Shown: piece after piece, positions 47,050-60,098 of the stretch
How the letters are laid out: the number at the start of each line of letters is the position of its first letter
Numbering within the stretch: the first letter of the stretch is position 1
Source of the DNA: Rhyacophila brunnea
Taxonomy: Eukaryota; Arthropoda; Insecta; Trichoptera; Rhyacophilidae
DNA length: 64,000 nt
Assembly (NCBI GenBank): GCA_022495005.1
Contig: JAGYXB010000977.1
Location: 62,001-126,000, forward strand
Reading direction: 5' to 3'
Notes under the pieces: generated by a model
Told to the model about the DNA's origin: nothing
Seen by the model: only the letters and a program-made list of their open reading frames with translations
Databases searched by the model: none
Program-made: the position numbers and the translations under genes

Positions 47050-48780
47050 AACATAACATTAAATGGAGGCATGTTGGATTTATATGACAAATTATATTTC
47101 GTTCGGCATGCGTCATTTGCACCCGCGACCCGCAATCCGCGCATCGCCTAGCCACGATCTTTTTAGACCATGCCTCAACTGAGGTATAGCCTTAGGCATA
47201 TGCATCTCAACTTAAGATGTCAAGGTAAAATGTTCATTAAAGGAAAATCTTTTCTACCGCTTTGAGAATATTATTATTATACCAATTAATTTGTGCAATG
47301 TTGACTTACGTTTCTCCCTTGGTGGAGATTATTAAAAGTGTATGAAGAAGATAAGAAAATTGTCATATACATTTTAAAAATACGTTCGCGGTGGTTTATA
47401 AAAAGAAAGCACTCATCGTTGTTTTCCTAATTGTCTGTCAGTTTCAATTGTACAGGGGATTGGGAAGGCCTCGGTTAAGTTTCCAACAAGCTTTGAAGAG
47501 AGTAGTAAGTAGTGTCGCATAGCATACAAACTCGACACGAATACAACACGTCTACTTGTGCAATGTGATTTTGTTGCCATTCATTAAATATATCCGAGTA
47601 ATGTACCGTCGAACACATTATTGATACGATACTTTTGGTTCCATCATTTGGCGCATGCAACAAAATCATCTAGGCTAAACATGCATATCGAACTCGCTTC
47701 ATCATGCTGTCAAAAACTGACATAGGTACTATTATTCTACAAGCGAAACTATGAACCGAATATTTCCGCCATTTCATTATTTTATATAAGTACTAACTAT
47801 TTTTTCATTTAACGAATAATTCAATAAGAATGTAACATTCTTAAATCTTGCAAAATTATTCGTTGAATAAAACGATGGTTTATTAAAATAGTAGGAAGTG
47901 CACAATAACAAAAATATGGAGTGATTATGAGTCAAAACACTAGTTAGTAGAGTGTACGTTTTATAACTTTGCACTTTTTTGCACTTTTTTGCACTTTTTT
48001 GCACTTTTTACTACACTGATATGCCACTTTGCCTGAATACCTCGCATAAAATTAGATCAAATGATATAATAATGTATTAATACATGTAGTAATAAATAAA
48101 TAAAAAGATTTATGTAAAAAAACATATTTTTAGAATATATTACATCGTTTTCATCCTAGAGCCGGAGTGCAAAGTTATGAATCATATACTCTCATAACTC
48201 TAATAAAACTACATAAAAAAAGCCCTATAAAAGGTTGTTTGCAAACCTGTCTGAAAATATGGAGACTAATTTTATAATACCTCACTCCTATACTTATTGT
48301 GAAACGCGCTGGCTATCTCGTGAAAAAGTGAAATAAAAGGGTCAAATCATAATGTCGAAATTTCAGAAAAATTTGTTTAGGAACGATAATTTTGTTGTTA
48401 AACTTGTCTACTTGGTTGTGAAAAATGAGTGAATAAATCAATGCAAGGACCACTAATGCATTCACTGTTTTAAAAAAAATGAAGGCATTCATAAAAAATG
48501 GAGCTTTGGAAATCAAAATTACAAAAAAAATAAGTTCGCATGTCTCCATAAAATTCTATTTACTGAGTTCTTGGTTAGTTTTCTAATGCACTTTTCACAT
48601 TATTTTACTAATAGTAAAAAAGTCGCCTGCGGTGCTGCTTTGTTTCAGAGCTATTAAATATTTTAAATATGTGGTTGTGCGTTGCAATTTGATGTGATAC
48701 CTATATGATGATTGATATACTTAAATGATAACTCCCGTGTATAATTTAGGAAACACTACATTAGAGCACCACACTACCCT
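47050..48780. other. AT-rich stretch with one tandem repeat
   Basis: Apart from the 10-base tandem repeat at 47971-48009, nothing recognised. Open frames (47475-47669, 48313-48549) are short and domain-free. Confidence 0.5.
47971..48009 (+). repeat. 10-bp tandem repeat (GCACTTTTTT)x~4
   Basis: Three perfect units and a fourth nearly complete one, preceded by a partial ACTTT unit. Confidence 0.95.
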
Positions 48781-48787
48781 TAACCTC

Positions 48788-49135
48788 AGCGATAGGTAGG
48801 TGTGCCCCCCAAAGATCCTGGCCTAGGGGCCCGCTTCCGGATGTGGGGCCCATGATAGAATCCATTTGTCAATGAACCATTTGGATTGACTACTGTCGAA
48901 ATTGATTGTGCTAATAAACAAGCACATTCGTCGCATGAAAAACAAATTAAGTAATTTAAAAATGAAGTAGTAAAACGTTGTTTATTTGTGTATATTTTTT
49001 TTCATTTTTGTGTTAGTACATTGTTGACTATTTAAAAAGGTTTAAAAAATGTAATGAAATAAAGGGGGGAGGGGAGACACCAAAATTAGTTTTTTTTAAA
49101 GGGAGGCGTAGTAACATAAAGTTTGGAAACCACTG
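48788..49135. mobile_element. Possible hAT element, right end clear
   Basis: The right end AAAGTTTGGAAACCACTG is a typical hAT terminus, preceded by a G/A-rich stretch. The left end is a guess (TCAGCGATAGG near 48788). Flanks CCTTAACC and GTCTAACC agree at 5 of 8 positions. Confidence 0.4.
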
Positions 49136-50103
49136 GTCTAACCACTCTAACCAGTAAACTAAAATAATGTGTGGAGTCGAATTTCTTGCATAAAAAATAA
49201 AATACACTGAAAGCACTTCAAAGTAGATAAAGCCCAACATCTGTAGCGCTTTGTCACAAAATAGTAACTACATATACCTACGACTACTAAACGTCAGTTT
49301 TCTCTCAAAGATAATGTCAAGATTAAACGTTATTCACGAGAGAATTGTGCCGTACGTTGAATATCGGAAAAATAATCCTCTTGAGGCTTTATGATACGAC
49401 AAAAGATTACAATATATCAATAGATATTGAAGTCCAGTTGCTAACATATGAGGGGTGGCCGCCTCTTGTTTGTTATTGTGTCCAACTTTTTACAATAAAT
49501 AGTCAGCAGATACAAATGTCACTGAATTTACAGAACAATTTTGAGTAAAAGAAAACTTATACTTACCTTAAAAAATATTAATACCATGACAATACTTTCC
49601 TTCCAATACCGGTATTAATTTAATACCTTCTTACGATACGATACGGAAACCATGTATCATTTTTATTTTCAGTATAAAGACCCAAATTATATCCATTTTA
49701 CTACTTGGCCGGTCTATGTGCAGTGCATACAACAATAATATAAGAAAAGGGTACTAAGTATGTGTAATTATTTTAAACGGTGTAAAGGACTTTATACAAA
49801 AAAAAAAAGATTTTGTTTCAGAAAAAGACCCTTGTAAAGAAAATCTTCATAAAATATGAGAAATAAAAAAAAAATTGTAAGTATTTCAATCTTTGGGTAA
49901 TAAGTCGCCTGTGTTCTGAATTTCATTTCAAAATATTTAGAAATAACCTCCACCAGCCAAAAAAAAATTTAAATGCGTTTTTCTCAAAAATCTATTTTTG
50001 CACAAGACAGTGTCCTTTTCCTTCCTGGCAACAATATTATACTGAGGTAGCTATCACACATCAAAGTGGACAGTTTTTTTCGTCATAATTAAATGAATAA
50101 ATT

Positions 50104-50340
50104 CTTCTTTCGATCATGTCCGATCCTAATAGGATCATACGGGCCTCCACAGAGCAGATGTTTGTATAGACAGATTTTGTTTTTAACGAGAAATGGATGT
50201 CAGCCACTTGCTCAACCTATTAGGTCCATACCCTGACACAAATTGAAAACAATATGTGTACTTGCCAGACCCAGGATTCGAACCTGGGACCCACGGCGTT
50301 ATAGTCCAACGCTTAAGCCGCGCGGCCACCGTGCGCGTTT
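50104..50340 (-). mobile_element. Full-length tRNA-derived SINE with 12-bp target duplication
   Basis: AATGAATAAATT is repeated perfectly at 50092-50103 and 50341-50352. On the minus strand the element begins with GGTGGCCGCGCGGCTTAAGC (A box), then CCCAGGTTCGAATCCTGGGT (B box). A roughly 160-base body follows, with ACCTAATAGGTTGAGCAAGT, ACATCCATTTCTCGTTAAAA and CCTATTAGGATCGGACATGA. It ends ATCGAAAGAAG. The best copy of the family in the window; others are at 175-330, 12075-12296, 20346-20452 and 41240-41494. Confidence 0.92.
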
Positions 50341-50666
50341 AATGAATAAATTACCTAAATATAAAAAAAAACACTAGATCAATGTCATTATCAGTTTCCA
50401 AATTTTAAATTGCTTCTAAAAGTATCAATTAACATAAATATATCCGTAGTACCTACGTCGCATGATAAATAATATATTATTAGATAGTATGTATGTCAAG
50501 TCGTATTCAGCGACAATCTTATAAGGTAACAATTTCCAAGAAAAGCTTTAAATCACCAACGAATATCAAAACTATCGTTTTAACAACCGTCATATAGTAA
50601 TAACACGGTTACTATATAATTACATCATAATTATAGTACAAGAAGTATCATGCATAATATGCAAAC

Positions 50667-51624
50667 CAGAGCTGGAAATTGAACCGAAAACGAACTCTGG
50701 AATCGTAAGAACCCTATAAATATTCTGAAACCGGCACCGGGACCGAAACCCCTTAAGAATAGAATGTCAGGGTTCTATTGTTTCATGATGTTTAATTTTA
50801 TAATATTTTTATTCAATTACTTTTCTTCATGGCTTCATTCATAAAGGAGACAGTTATTTAAAAGAAGTGTGCATAATAAATACAAATAGTAGTTTTATGA
50901 AAGTTTTCTACTAATATGATAAGACATCCACAATTTGTAATCCGGAAGAATATGTGCACAGAACAGATTAATAAATGGAATTCCCCCAATACACTACATT
51001 TTGAAGCAGCGTTTTGAATGTGAGTGTCCTGCGAAAATGAAGATCGGTTGCCTGTTATTTCACATCCGTTAAGCTCAAATTACATTGGCAGATTGCGTCT
51101 GGCCCGATCGTAGAGAATAGATTGAATCTATTCTTATTATATTTTACACAATACTAATAAGGCTGTTACACAATACTAATAAGTCGTGTGTGGCTCGGAG
51201 ACCTGGTACATAACTAAAGGCATGTGGAGCGTGCTGCATGGTATCTTCGGACCCATACAATAACACACAGTTGGGGGGGAGACAAAGATACAATTACAAG
51301 CTGTACGCTTTATACAGGGGCCGACACATTGTACAGTCCATCAAATTCGGCCGCCGGCTGGGCCATGTACACAAGATGGATAGGAAACAAGAAGCCAAAC
51401 TAAGACCAGGTCTATCTAGTACAAGATGGAGGGGTAATGTCGAGTTGCATTTAAAGACCTTGGGCGTCCTAAAATGGAGGGAAGTGGCTCTGGGCAGACC
51501 TGGAAGGAGGCATTTGCTAGAGGGGCTCAAGACCCACATATAGTTGTAGCGCCAGTAAGAAGAAGATATTGTTTTTTTTTACAGAACCGAACCTTTTTTT
51601 GAAATAGAGGTTCTAACAGCTCTG
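50667..51624. mobile_element. Old hAT-like element interrupted by LINE sequence
   Basis: Ends CAGAGCTGGAAATTGAACC and GGTTCTAACAGCTCTG are inverted. Flanks ATGCAAAC (50659-50666) and ATGTGAAT (51625-51632) differ only by transitions at three positions, as expected of an aged target duplication. An RTE-like LINE piece lies within at 51181-51540. Confidence 0.6.
51181..51543 (+). pseudogene. RTE-like LINE reverse transcriptase C-terminal remnant
   Basis: The first part reads VVCGSETWYIT. In a second frame, RRLGHVHKMDRKQEAKLRPG is followed by RWRGNVELHLKTLGVLKWRE and GRRHLLEGLKTHI, the pattern of the region downstream of the RT thumb in RTE-type LINEs (RLGHVxRM...RWxxxVexDLxxLGVxxWRexAxDRxxWRxL). 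Split over frames, so a dead fragment. Stops at 51541. Confidence 0.7.
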
Positions 51625-51632
51625 ATGTGAAT

Positions 51633-53150
51633 ACAGAAAGTATACGCCCATAACTTCGATATAGGTAATACCGAGAAGTAAAATAAATAACATTTAAGGA
51701 ATATCAAAGCACAGATAAAGGAATACGGCTCGACCCTGTGAATAATATAGAATAGCAAACAACAACCAAATCAACAAAGGGGGGTTCGTTAACGTTTTAA
51801 TTATTTTTACTATTCTGTTTTGTAACAATTAAAAGTCGTCTGTTACCAAAGCAAGTGAACTTTACAAGGTGGGCGAACTTTTTTCTGCAAGTTTGTCATA
51901 TTTAAATTATCTTGAAGAAAACCGTTGGTTGTTATATAAATTGAATAATAAAACAAAAACTTAAATATTTACGTTTTTACACAATGGTTTAATGTAAATA
52001 TATAAAAAAGAGTCACTAGCTATCATAAATTTACTAAGTTTACACACTTTACAGTTTTTCTAATAGGTACTATTTCTTTGTTTTTTTTATGTCACGTTGT
52101 GAACATTGTTATAGTTATAACTAAAATTTGGAGTGATCCAGCGCATCTATTCTATACACAAGTTTAGTGTTATGTTTTAACAGCACCTCTCTTTGGTGTG
52201 CTAAATTGTAGAGCGAGATAGACGGTTTTGACTATTTAGACGGCTAACTTATTGTAACAATTATAATACTTCGATACAAACATGTGAAAGACTACCCTCG
52301 ATAGCTGTCGACAGCAATATTGTGTATATAATGGAAACGCAGGTATCGGTTAGTATTTAGAACACTTAATCGATGCCTTCATTTAAAACACAACAAACCG
52401 ATAGCCAACATTATCGCAATATGATAAGCATTTGATGTAAGAACTACTAGTTAAATTCACCGTAATTAAGTAGAATGCCCGTAGAAACGGTAAAGCACAT
52501 TGTCGCGAATTCAGTGGTTACAGGTTCAAGTCACGTCGGGCGTCGTAGTTTTTTTAAAAAAGATTTTTTCTTGTAGGTATAGTAGGTATCTGAGGTTTCT
52601 CAAATTATATTCGAAATATTTGTTGTTTGTCTGGTGTATATTATTTATTTATTCTCGATTTATAACTGAAGACTTCAGACAATTATTGAAGACAAGGTTT
52701 ATAAGAAAATTTTACACGTGTGTAATGGTGTTTTATCATCGATTCCAAATATGGTGAAAATAGCGGCGTTCTTTTTTCATTGAAGTATATGCAATAATAT
52801 TACTTAAGTACCTTTTTTATTCATACACATATTTTACACATATTTATATATCATATGTAAAATATTTTATTAATATTCTCGCCAACCTGTTTGAACGCCG
52901 ATAAAACAAATCAATGTTGCCTGATGAAATAGTTTTTTAAAGCTTAGTAAATTTAAGAAAGTCGAGTCTAAAAACTACTCAACTTTAATCACATTCACAA
53001 CAGTTTGACGTCCCTAAACTATAATAATAGAGCGTTTTTCCAATGCAATGCAAAACAGGTCAAATAATATGAACGTGAATTTATAATATTATGCACCATT
53101 ATTGCGATGTTCTAACATTGACACGTAATCGCAACTGACTTTCAATAAAA
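51633..53150. other. AT-rich stretch with SINE head fragment
   Basis: Only a weak tRNA-like B box at about 52523-52545 was noticed. The 85-codon frame 52500-52757 starts in it and is otherwise AT-driven. Nothing else recognised. Confidence 0.5.
52498..52548 (+). repeat. Weak tRNA-derived fragment
   Basis: AGTGGTTACAGGTTCAAGTC then ACGTCGGGCG resembles a T arm with B box GGTTCAAGTC, followed by a T-rich tract. The 5' part is not tRNA-like. Confidence 0.3.
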
Positions 53151-53152
53151 TG

Positions 53153-53456
53153 AGGGCTTCGAACCGCTGTTTTAATTCGTTTCGGTTTTCATTCCGGTTC
53201 AAGTAAAAAAAATATCTATCGGTTCGGTTCCGGTTTTCGATCCGAAAAAATAACGGTTTTTTCGGTTTTGGGTTCAGCTCCGAGTGATTAATTATTACGC
53301 CTACGACAACTGGAGTGGGAGTAAGATCATGTTAACGCGCATGTCTGAACACGTACCGAACCAAAAAACCCGATATTTTATTTCGGTTCCGGTTTTTGTT
53401 CCGACAATAATAATAGTTTTTCCCGTTGTCGGTTGAGTTCCGGTTCGAACCCCTGG
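53153..53456. mobile_element. hAT-like MITE with CGGTTCGGTTCCGG ends
   Basis: Left end AGGGCTTCGAACCG, right end CGGTTCGAACCCCTGG. Repeated TTTCGGTTCCGGTTTT-like words lie inside both ends. Flanks ATAAAATG and TGAAAATG agree at 6 of 8 positions. Confidence 0.72.
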
Positions 53457-54700
53457 TGAAAATGTTGTAAAAACTTAGAATAATAGTTTCCTTTTATGTC
53501 AAGTGTATGTTTTTGTTTTTATTAAAGCTGATTAAGTATATTGAGAGGGCAGTAACCATGTTGAATGACATCGCTTCGGATATTGATATATTCCACTTAC
53601 GTGAGGGTGAATTTAGGTGGACGTTGTTTTATAAGTTTTTAAGATAGGGTCTATCAAAGTTCACTCTGTGTGCTTCCATCTATCTACTTTTATTTTATTA
53701 CTTATTCTCTGTATTTTTATTTTAAAAAATTATTAAAACTTATTTTATGTCATGTCGTGAACGCTTTGAATTTATAATTTGTTATGTTCATTATATGTAA
53801 AATAAATAAATTTGATTTGATTTGAATTTGATATTTATTTTTAAAATGTTTTAACATCATGAAAAAGTCCGAATATCGAGGTCAATGTTAGACCATCGGC
53901 AGGAAGAATTCATTTTTCAATCACTTTAAATAACCAATGTTGTTATATTATGGCAGTATTATATTATAGTGGAAACGCGTTTGCAGGATATGACAATAAA
54001 ACCATAAAGACATGAATGAGAATTTGAAATACGTGTATAATGTGTATAACGTGTAAATATGTAAAATTCAGTTTCAACTACATTCATTCAAACATATATA
54101 TATATACAAAAAAAATAATGTCAATATTATTGACATGGCATATAATAAATATGTATAGGCATAGTTTCAATATTAATGTTAAGCCATTGTATCCCACGAA
54201 ATATGGTTATAAATAATGATTACAACACTTCATATCGATTCCAGGACGTTTTTAGTATGGTTTAAGTATTAGTAGTAATTATAGATAAATGTAGTGTTTC
54301 AAAACGTTTGACGCCTTGCCTTTGTTACTTACTTACGTACTGTTATTTTCTATTGTAAGTAAATGTTTATCAAAAAAAAATTAATTTAATAATGACGATG
54401 AAAAACGTTTGATGCTTATAATATATCGCAATACAGCCTAGTCAAACAAAATCTTATAAACAAAAAATTAAAGCTTGTTACAAATGAATCTTTATTGCGA
54501 TATTACTTACAGCTGATCATTAACCATAGTAACCACCAGCTTTACTTTAATATATAAATATCTGTGTAGGTAGGCCGTAGGGATTTTGTCAATATAAGTG
54601 GCTACTAAAAATACAGTTTTACAAAAGCATAAAATTGAATGCGGAAAAATCAAATAGATTTTAAATAAGATTGTATGTGGATACTTCTATTTTGAAAACG
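53457..54700. other. AT-rich stretch, nothing recognised
   Basis: No element ends or coding-like patches identified. Confidence 0.5.
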
Positions 54701-54704
54701 CATA

Positions 54705-54910
54705 CTATTCATCATCAGCACTGCTGGATGAATAGTTCTCCAAACTGGTTGTATGCATCATGGTCGTGTGCGTCGAGACACATCTGGCTTTTTTTTTTCA
54801 TTGGCTCCACAATCTGATGTGGATCTTGGCTGCCTCACGAAGAGGTTTCTCTTTTCAAAAAATTACATTAGCCACTTGCTCAACTTATTGGCTCACAATA
54901 CATACATTAA
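54705..54910 (+). repeat. Decayed LINE-tail-like and SINE-like fragments
   Basis: TTCATCATCAGCACTGCTGG then ATGAATAGTTCTCCAAACTGG follows the arthropod LINE/SINE 3'-tail consensus (CATCATCAGCC...CCACTGCTGGA...CTCTCCAAAC). Further on, TTAGCCACTTGCTCAACTTATTGG matches the SINE body of 50104-50340 in minus orientation. Confidence 0.5.
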
Positions 54911-56116
54911 AAAACCACTTTTGCAATAACCAGACCGACGACTTTGGGACTTTGACAAGATATATATTATTTGAGTTTTCTTTTCGGAAAAACGTGTTAG
55001 GGCGGAACGAAGGAAACTTAATATTCGTGTCTAGTCTTTATCTTAATCTTTAGTCTTTCATAATATGAAATATTCATTGTAACTAAATCTTTATTCTTCT
55101 CTTCCTACAACAGAATTGGTTGTACACATTATAGCAGATCTGTTGATTGTGAATTGCACTATTCTTGGGATTTTTTGTTATGTATATTTTGTGTATACAT
55201 TTATTTCTACTGATAAAACAGTATTTGCCTCTGCTGTCAAATCGGCTAGAAAATACCGGTTTTTATCATATTAATTTCACGATAACAAGCAAGAGAAAAA
55301 GTAACAATCTCCGCTAAGTCAATATTACTAAAATAGTATCCATAATAAAAAAAAGAACAGTATTATTTACGAGTGTCAATGCCAAACAGTGTTTAAATAA
55401 AGACACTTTTACGCATAAACGAGTGATTCAATGAATGAAATTTATAAATAAACTATTGTGAATTGTAGTGGCCACTGCACTTGCTGTCCGAGACACACGT
55501 GTGTCGTGTGAAACGGCCCTAAGAATTTATTGAGACTCATTTGATCAACTTTTTCGAGGAATATGATAACATGAGAGCAAAGGCTATCTTCAATGAAATT
55601 GTTTTGGTATTTGGCATCAACCTCACTTGGGCGAAACTCAGTTTATATGGACGTTTCTTTGTTGAACTTTTTCGTCATGAATTATTCTATTATGTTTCTT
55701 TAAAAAAAATTCATATCTCTTGTTACCATCATTTAAAAATAATATTGTAGTAGGTACCATCGAAAAAAAATACAGCGTTGGCCATTTTTTTTAAGATACC
55801 TACCTACATTGATTTGTATGTACGTTGTGATTAAAATTATCAAAACTTAACTTTCAGCATTAGATAATAACAAGAATTAAAAAATAGTAGTAATAGATAA
55901 CGTTTATATGAGTTGAGTATGAGCACATACGCGATGTGGTAGGATTGAGTTGAATAATACAATTGCAGTAATATAACCATGCATATGTAGTTATGGTTAT
56001 ATATAATTATGGCGGTAGGCTGTCAAGATCCGACAATAAATAGTCCACACTAAACTTTGTCAGCCAAAGGTATTCGTTGTCATTGAACTACGGTACTAGG
56101 ACTAGGTACAACGTGT
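54911..56116. other. AT-rich stretch, nothing recognised
   Basis: The 69-codon frame 55541-55750 shows no domain. No RNA gene or repeat boundaries seen. Confidence 0.5.
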
Positions 56117-56428
56117 ACTGCCTTTCTAAGGAAGAAGGCAGTAACTGACTCTCACACATTTTCGATATAAATGACATAATGTGGTTCTTTTCCAACTTTA
56201 ACTTACTTTAACAGTAACTGCAATAAATAGGTGCAATTACTGGCTTTTTGCTAAGAAATTTGTATTATTTTAGCAGATGTCCATTTTTTCACTAAGGATT
56301 TTAACGGTATTTTAGTGAAAATTCAGATTTTAAAGTGAACAGAATATATAGCTTTCAAAAACGGATGGCATTCATAACTCAATTTCACAAATTTTGCGAG
56401 TTACTGCCTTCTTCCTTGGAAGGGCAGT
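56117..56428. mobile_element. TIR MITE with ~30-bp inverted ends
   Basis: Left ACTGCCTTTCTAAGGAAGAA then GGCAGTAACT; right, reversed, ACTGCCCTTCCAAGGAAGAA then GGCAGTAACT. Within each end, AAGGAAGAAGGCAGTAACT partly folds back on ACTGCCTT. The interior is AT-rich and non-coding. Target duplication unclear. Confidence 0.78.
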
Positions 56429-57780
56429 GTAGTGTTTGTTAGTTTTAAAAATTCAATTAAATCCTGCGTAATCCAAGCCATAGTAGATAATAGTAAAAAA
56501 ATATTCGTTTATAAATATCTAAAAGTATACCATTAAACCATATATAATTTTAGATATTTTATAGATATAAGAATAATTTTAATCGGTAATGTTTACGTAT
56601 GGCTAATGAATTAAAAAAACACCAACACCATCCATAATTCAACGAAAACAAATAACTAAGTATGACTGAAAAAATGTGTAGGTACTGTTTTTGTCAGATC
56701 GCCCATAGAATATCTAAACCATTATGTATGGTATGGTTAGGCAGGGCTTAATTGAATTTTAGGTACTAAGCAGCACCATCTGAAAATTGTATTCTTAGCT
56801 GAATGAAAAGAAGTAAGTATGGCTGTTAAAGTTTAGTGTGCATTAACAGCCTACCTCCACCCCTCGCCAGTGAGGTATACAATCGTATATAAGATATTCA
56901 AGATACTATACCATATGAAGTACCTATATAATGAAGCGCCTAGTTTCAAAACCCCCTAAAACGAATTTAGGTAGTCTTGAGAAAAATAAGAAAAACTCTA
57001 TTTATTATTAATTTAATTATTACATTCTAAAGAGTATTTTAACTTATCTATTTTAGGGGTATTTAAAAAGCACACCCAACCATTTTAGCGTGTTTTGAAA
57101 TTTACCCTAATTTTTGATTAAACGTATTGACGGTTTTTGGCGTTTTTTAAAGTTCAATCTTTGGCCATTAAAATATCCATCTAAATACATAATATCTAAC
57201 TCAATTTTTTCAAAGAAACTAGGCGCTTTTAATGATATTTCATGGTGCGGTATATAATAAGGTTGCCCTATTTTTTGGTGGTTCTATAAAAGTTAACATA
57301 TTCGAGATATCAATAAACGAGTTATTAAAAAAAATCAAACAGTCGGGATCCAACCCACGATCTCTTTGCGCGCTAGTTTGACGCTTTGCTGAAATATCCA
57401 CAGCGCCCGACAAAGTAAATTTATTAAATTTAATATTCATAGCATTAAGCATTACATTTTAAGAGAAACATTCCTAAAACCATTTTTATTGTGAATTGAA
57501 AGAAACGAAATAATAATCCTTTGTGCTTGTCAATTTTTGAGGAATTTATTTTGAATATCATATTTCCTGTAGGTACTGCCTTATTCACTTGGTGGGAGAT
57601 GGGAGTATTTTAAAGACATTGGCGTACAAACAAATATTAATCACAGATCTAACTGTATGGTTGGCAAATGTTCAATCGCAGGACGGGTGCGATAATGCGC
57701 GATGCTGTCCATCGTGTGGTTGACTAATTTGGTATAGTTTTTCTTAAATTTTTAATCAATGCTGGCTATATTAAATATAT
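56429..57780. other. AT-rich stretch with repeat scraps
   Basis: Includes the short repeat at 56830-56880 (partner 22600-22680) and a tRNA-like head at 57340-57425. Otherwise nothing recognised. Confidence 0.5.
57340..57425 (-). repeat. tRNA-derived SINE head fragment
   Basis: On the minus strand, CGGGCGCTGTGGATATTTCA starts an A-box-like part and GATCGTGGGTTGGATCCCGA holds a B-box-like GGTTGGATCCC. A-rich tract follows in a further TTTGATTTTTTT. Stems are imperfect, so not a working tRNA. Confidence 0.5.
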
Positions 57781-57787
57781 TGAATCA

Positions 57788-58005
57788 TCATCATCTTCAG
57801 CCGGGTCGATCCACTCCTGTATGAAGAACTCTCGTCCCTAGTTCTTCACCGCCACGTACATCCACCGAACTTTATGAGCTAGTCTATCCAGCAGGTTTTA
57901 GGGCGTACCTACTTGTCGACTTTCAGTGCCCGCAGGGTACTACTGTATGACAGAATTTGTCCAGCGATTGTCTACTCGCCGAGCGACATATTATCCAGCC
58001 CATCT
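57788..58005 (+). repeat. LINE 3'-tail-like repeat
   Basis: TCATCATCATCTTCAGCCGG then GTCGATCCACTCCTG opens the block, with GAGCTAGTCTATCCAGCAGG and GTCTACTCGCCGAGCGACAT further on. It resembles the non-coding 3' ends of RTE-type retroelements and is related to 61190-61385 and 22600-22680. Confidence 0.55.
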
Positions 58006-58009
58006 GCTT

Positions 58010-59230
58010 AGAAACCTCTAACACATCGCGTACTCTTGTCTACTTCATTATACATTGGTTTATTTTGTGATCTTTACACGTTATGCCCAAAGGCGAAACA
58101 AACATGTATGTAGATAAACCTACGTTTTCATATTATAAGAGTACGGAGAAGATATATCACGTCCTTATGTCTGATCTCCAGGAGTAAATGATATTTATTG
58201 AAAGAGATTAATCGAATTAAATCCGGCACGACTTTCTCAATTAAATATGAAACGAAATAGGTAATATGAATAAACTTATCAGTAAGTATGTCTCAAACAA
58301 TTTGAACTATACCCATAGTGAGTCAAATAAACTTTGTGTATTTAAATTCTTAGTAGCGATTCCAAAACAATTTTGGTAGATATTATTAAATTGTTAATCA
58401 TGAAAAAAGTAATATTCTTTGTGTTTAATTAAATAAAAATGTCGACTTGCCTCGACATTATTTTATTTTTAAAAAAACTCACAAACGTCGCATGAATGCG
58501 TGGCGTTTATACTCGTATCACATTGCGGTCTTGAAAAATAAATATTAGGGCATACACGTGAAGATAAATGAATTTGCAATGCAAAATGATTTACAGCCAA
58601 TTTGCCTTACCAACCTTTTCTTTAGCTTCGTTTTCATATTATATCAAGTTATTATCATGTTTAGGATTATTTTCTTCAACCAATTTGTTATATCGCTCAT
58701 TTTACACCAAATGGTTAATCTTGTTACTAATCGTATCTAATCTCTTGTTGGTAGGATTATATAAAACTTTTGATGAAAGACAAACAATGTCAGATAGCAG
58801 TGTGCATATTTAAACAATGTTATTACCCATAAAATTTACCCGCGTTTTCACACATCTCTTCTATTATTGCTCTAGAATGTGTTAGATCACACACTAATTT
58901 AATATTTAAACGCCACTTTGTTGAATTTTTATCATTTTTACTTCGTGTTTATGCACTGCCGAATTGTCTATTGTCTACAATTTGAATTAACACACATTCT
59001 CACATTATTTGATGATTTCAGAGAGACCGGGACAAGAACTAAAAAGAATATTATTAAAGGTGTGTAATGAATGCACTATCAATGTTTGTCTAAAATTAAA
59101 AAAGAAAATGGGATAAGCTTGAACGATCAACGAACTTTGAAAAAATATATATTTAAAACATTTTAATACACTACCTATTCTAGAAATATAAATAAAAAAT
59201 CGAATTTAAAAACGAAAAAGGACGTACTCC
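58010..59230. other. AT-rich stretch, nothing recognised
   Basis: Overlapping open frames at 58558-58813 are hydrophobic and AT-driven, with no domain I recognise. Confidence 0.5.
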
Positions 59231-59232
59231 GG

Positions 59233-59529
59233 ACAAATCAAATTTTACAGGAGGCACAAAAACGTTTTTCTTATAGTTTTCGGTCAAAGTTAAAATAAAA
59301 AATAGACATAACTGTGAAGTGCATGATGGTTTTCATATTTCAAATCTGATATTAATTATTGAGTTAATTAAATAAAAACCAACAACAATGATGGTTAACT
59401 CGTTTTTCCCACTTCACTTCTTAGTTTTTTGAAAAATTACCAGCTAAATTTAGATAATAAATCGGCATTTCCAGCTTACATTCTTTGGACACAACACAAC
59501 GTGTATTTAGTCGTGTACAACGTTAGTAT
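59233..59529 (-). repeat. Dispersed repeat, inverted partner at 4982-5258
   Basis: Contains AATCAAATTTTACAGGAGGC, ATGGTTTTCATATTTC, ATCTGATATTAATTATTGAG, AGCTAAATTTAGATAATAAA and GTGTACAACGTTAG, the reverse complements of words in the partner. Confidence 0.75.
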
Positions 59530-60098
59530 AAAATAAAACCTATTAAAAACTGAAGGTTACGTCCTTTTTCCTTTCTACATCCAATATTATAAATCACATA
59601 AATTATATGTTAAGCCTCATTATTCTAAACTCTAAAGTTTACAATAAATTAATATTTCGTTTCGTTAGATATCCATGATTACACTTTTGCTAATAATATT
59701 ATTTTGTAATATTTAATTTTATCGTCACAGACACATTAGTAAAAGGCAAAAGTTAATATTTTATGAATCTATATTTGCCACAATATCTTTATTCCAAAAC
59801 GATTTAATATATTATTATTATTCCATCAAGATTCAGTCTTCAACCACACAACAAAAACGCTAAAATAATAATAATTCTATTACAAAGATGAAATTACATG
59901 ACGTTTGATAAGTAATAACCACATATATATATATTATTATGAAACGAACTATGTCTTTATTTTAATACATTTTAGAACAGTGATTCATATGAAAATAAAA
60001 CTCATTATAAAGTTAACGTTAAATATGACTTCATAATGACATAAATATTTTCATTAAAAATACATATTTATAGTACTTTTTTTTCATTGAAACATACT

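Noticed and set aside
58558..58813. Overlapping hydrophobic frames
   Set aside because: AT-driven composition, no splice context, no recognisable domain.
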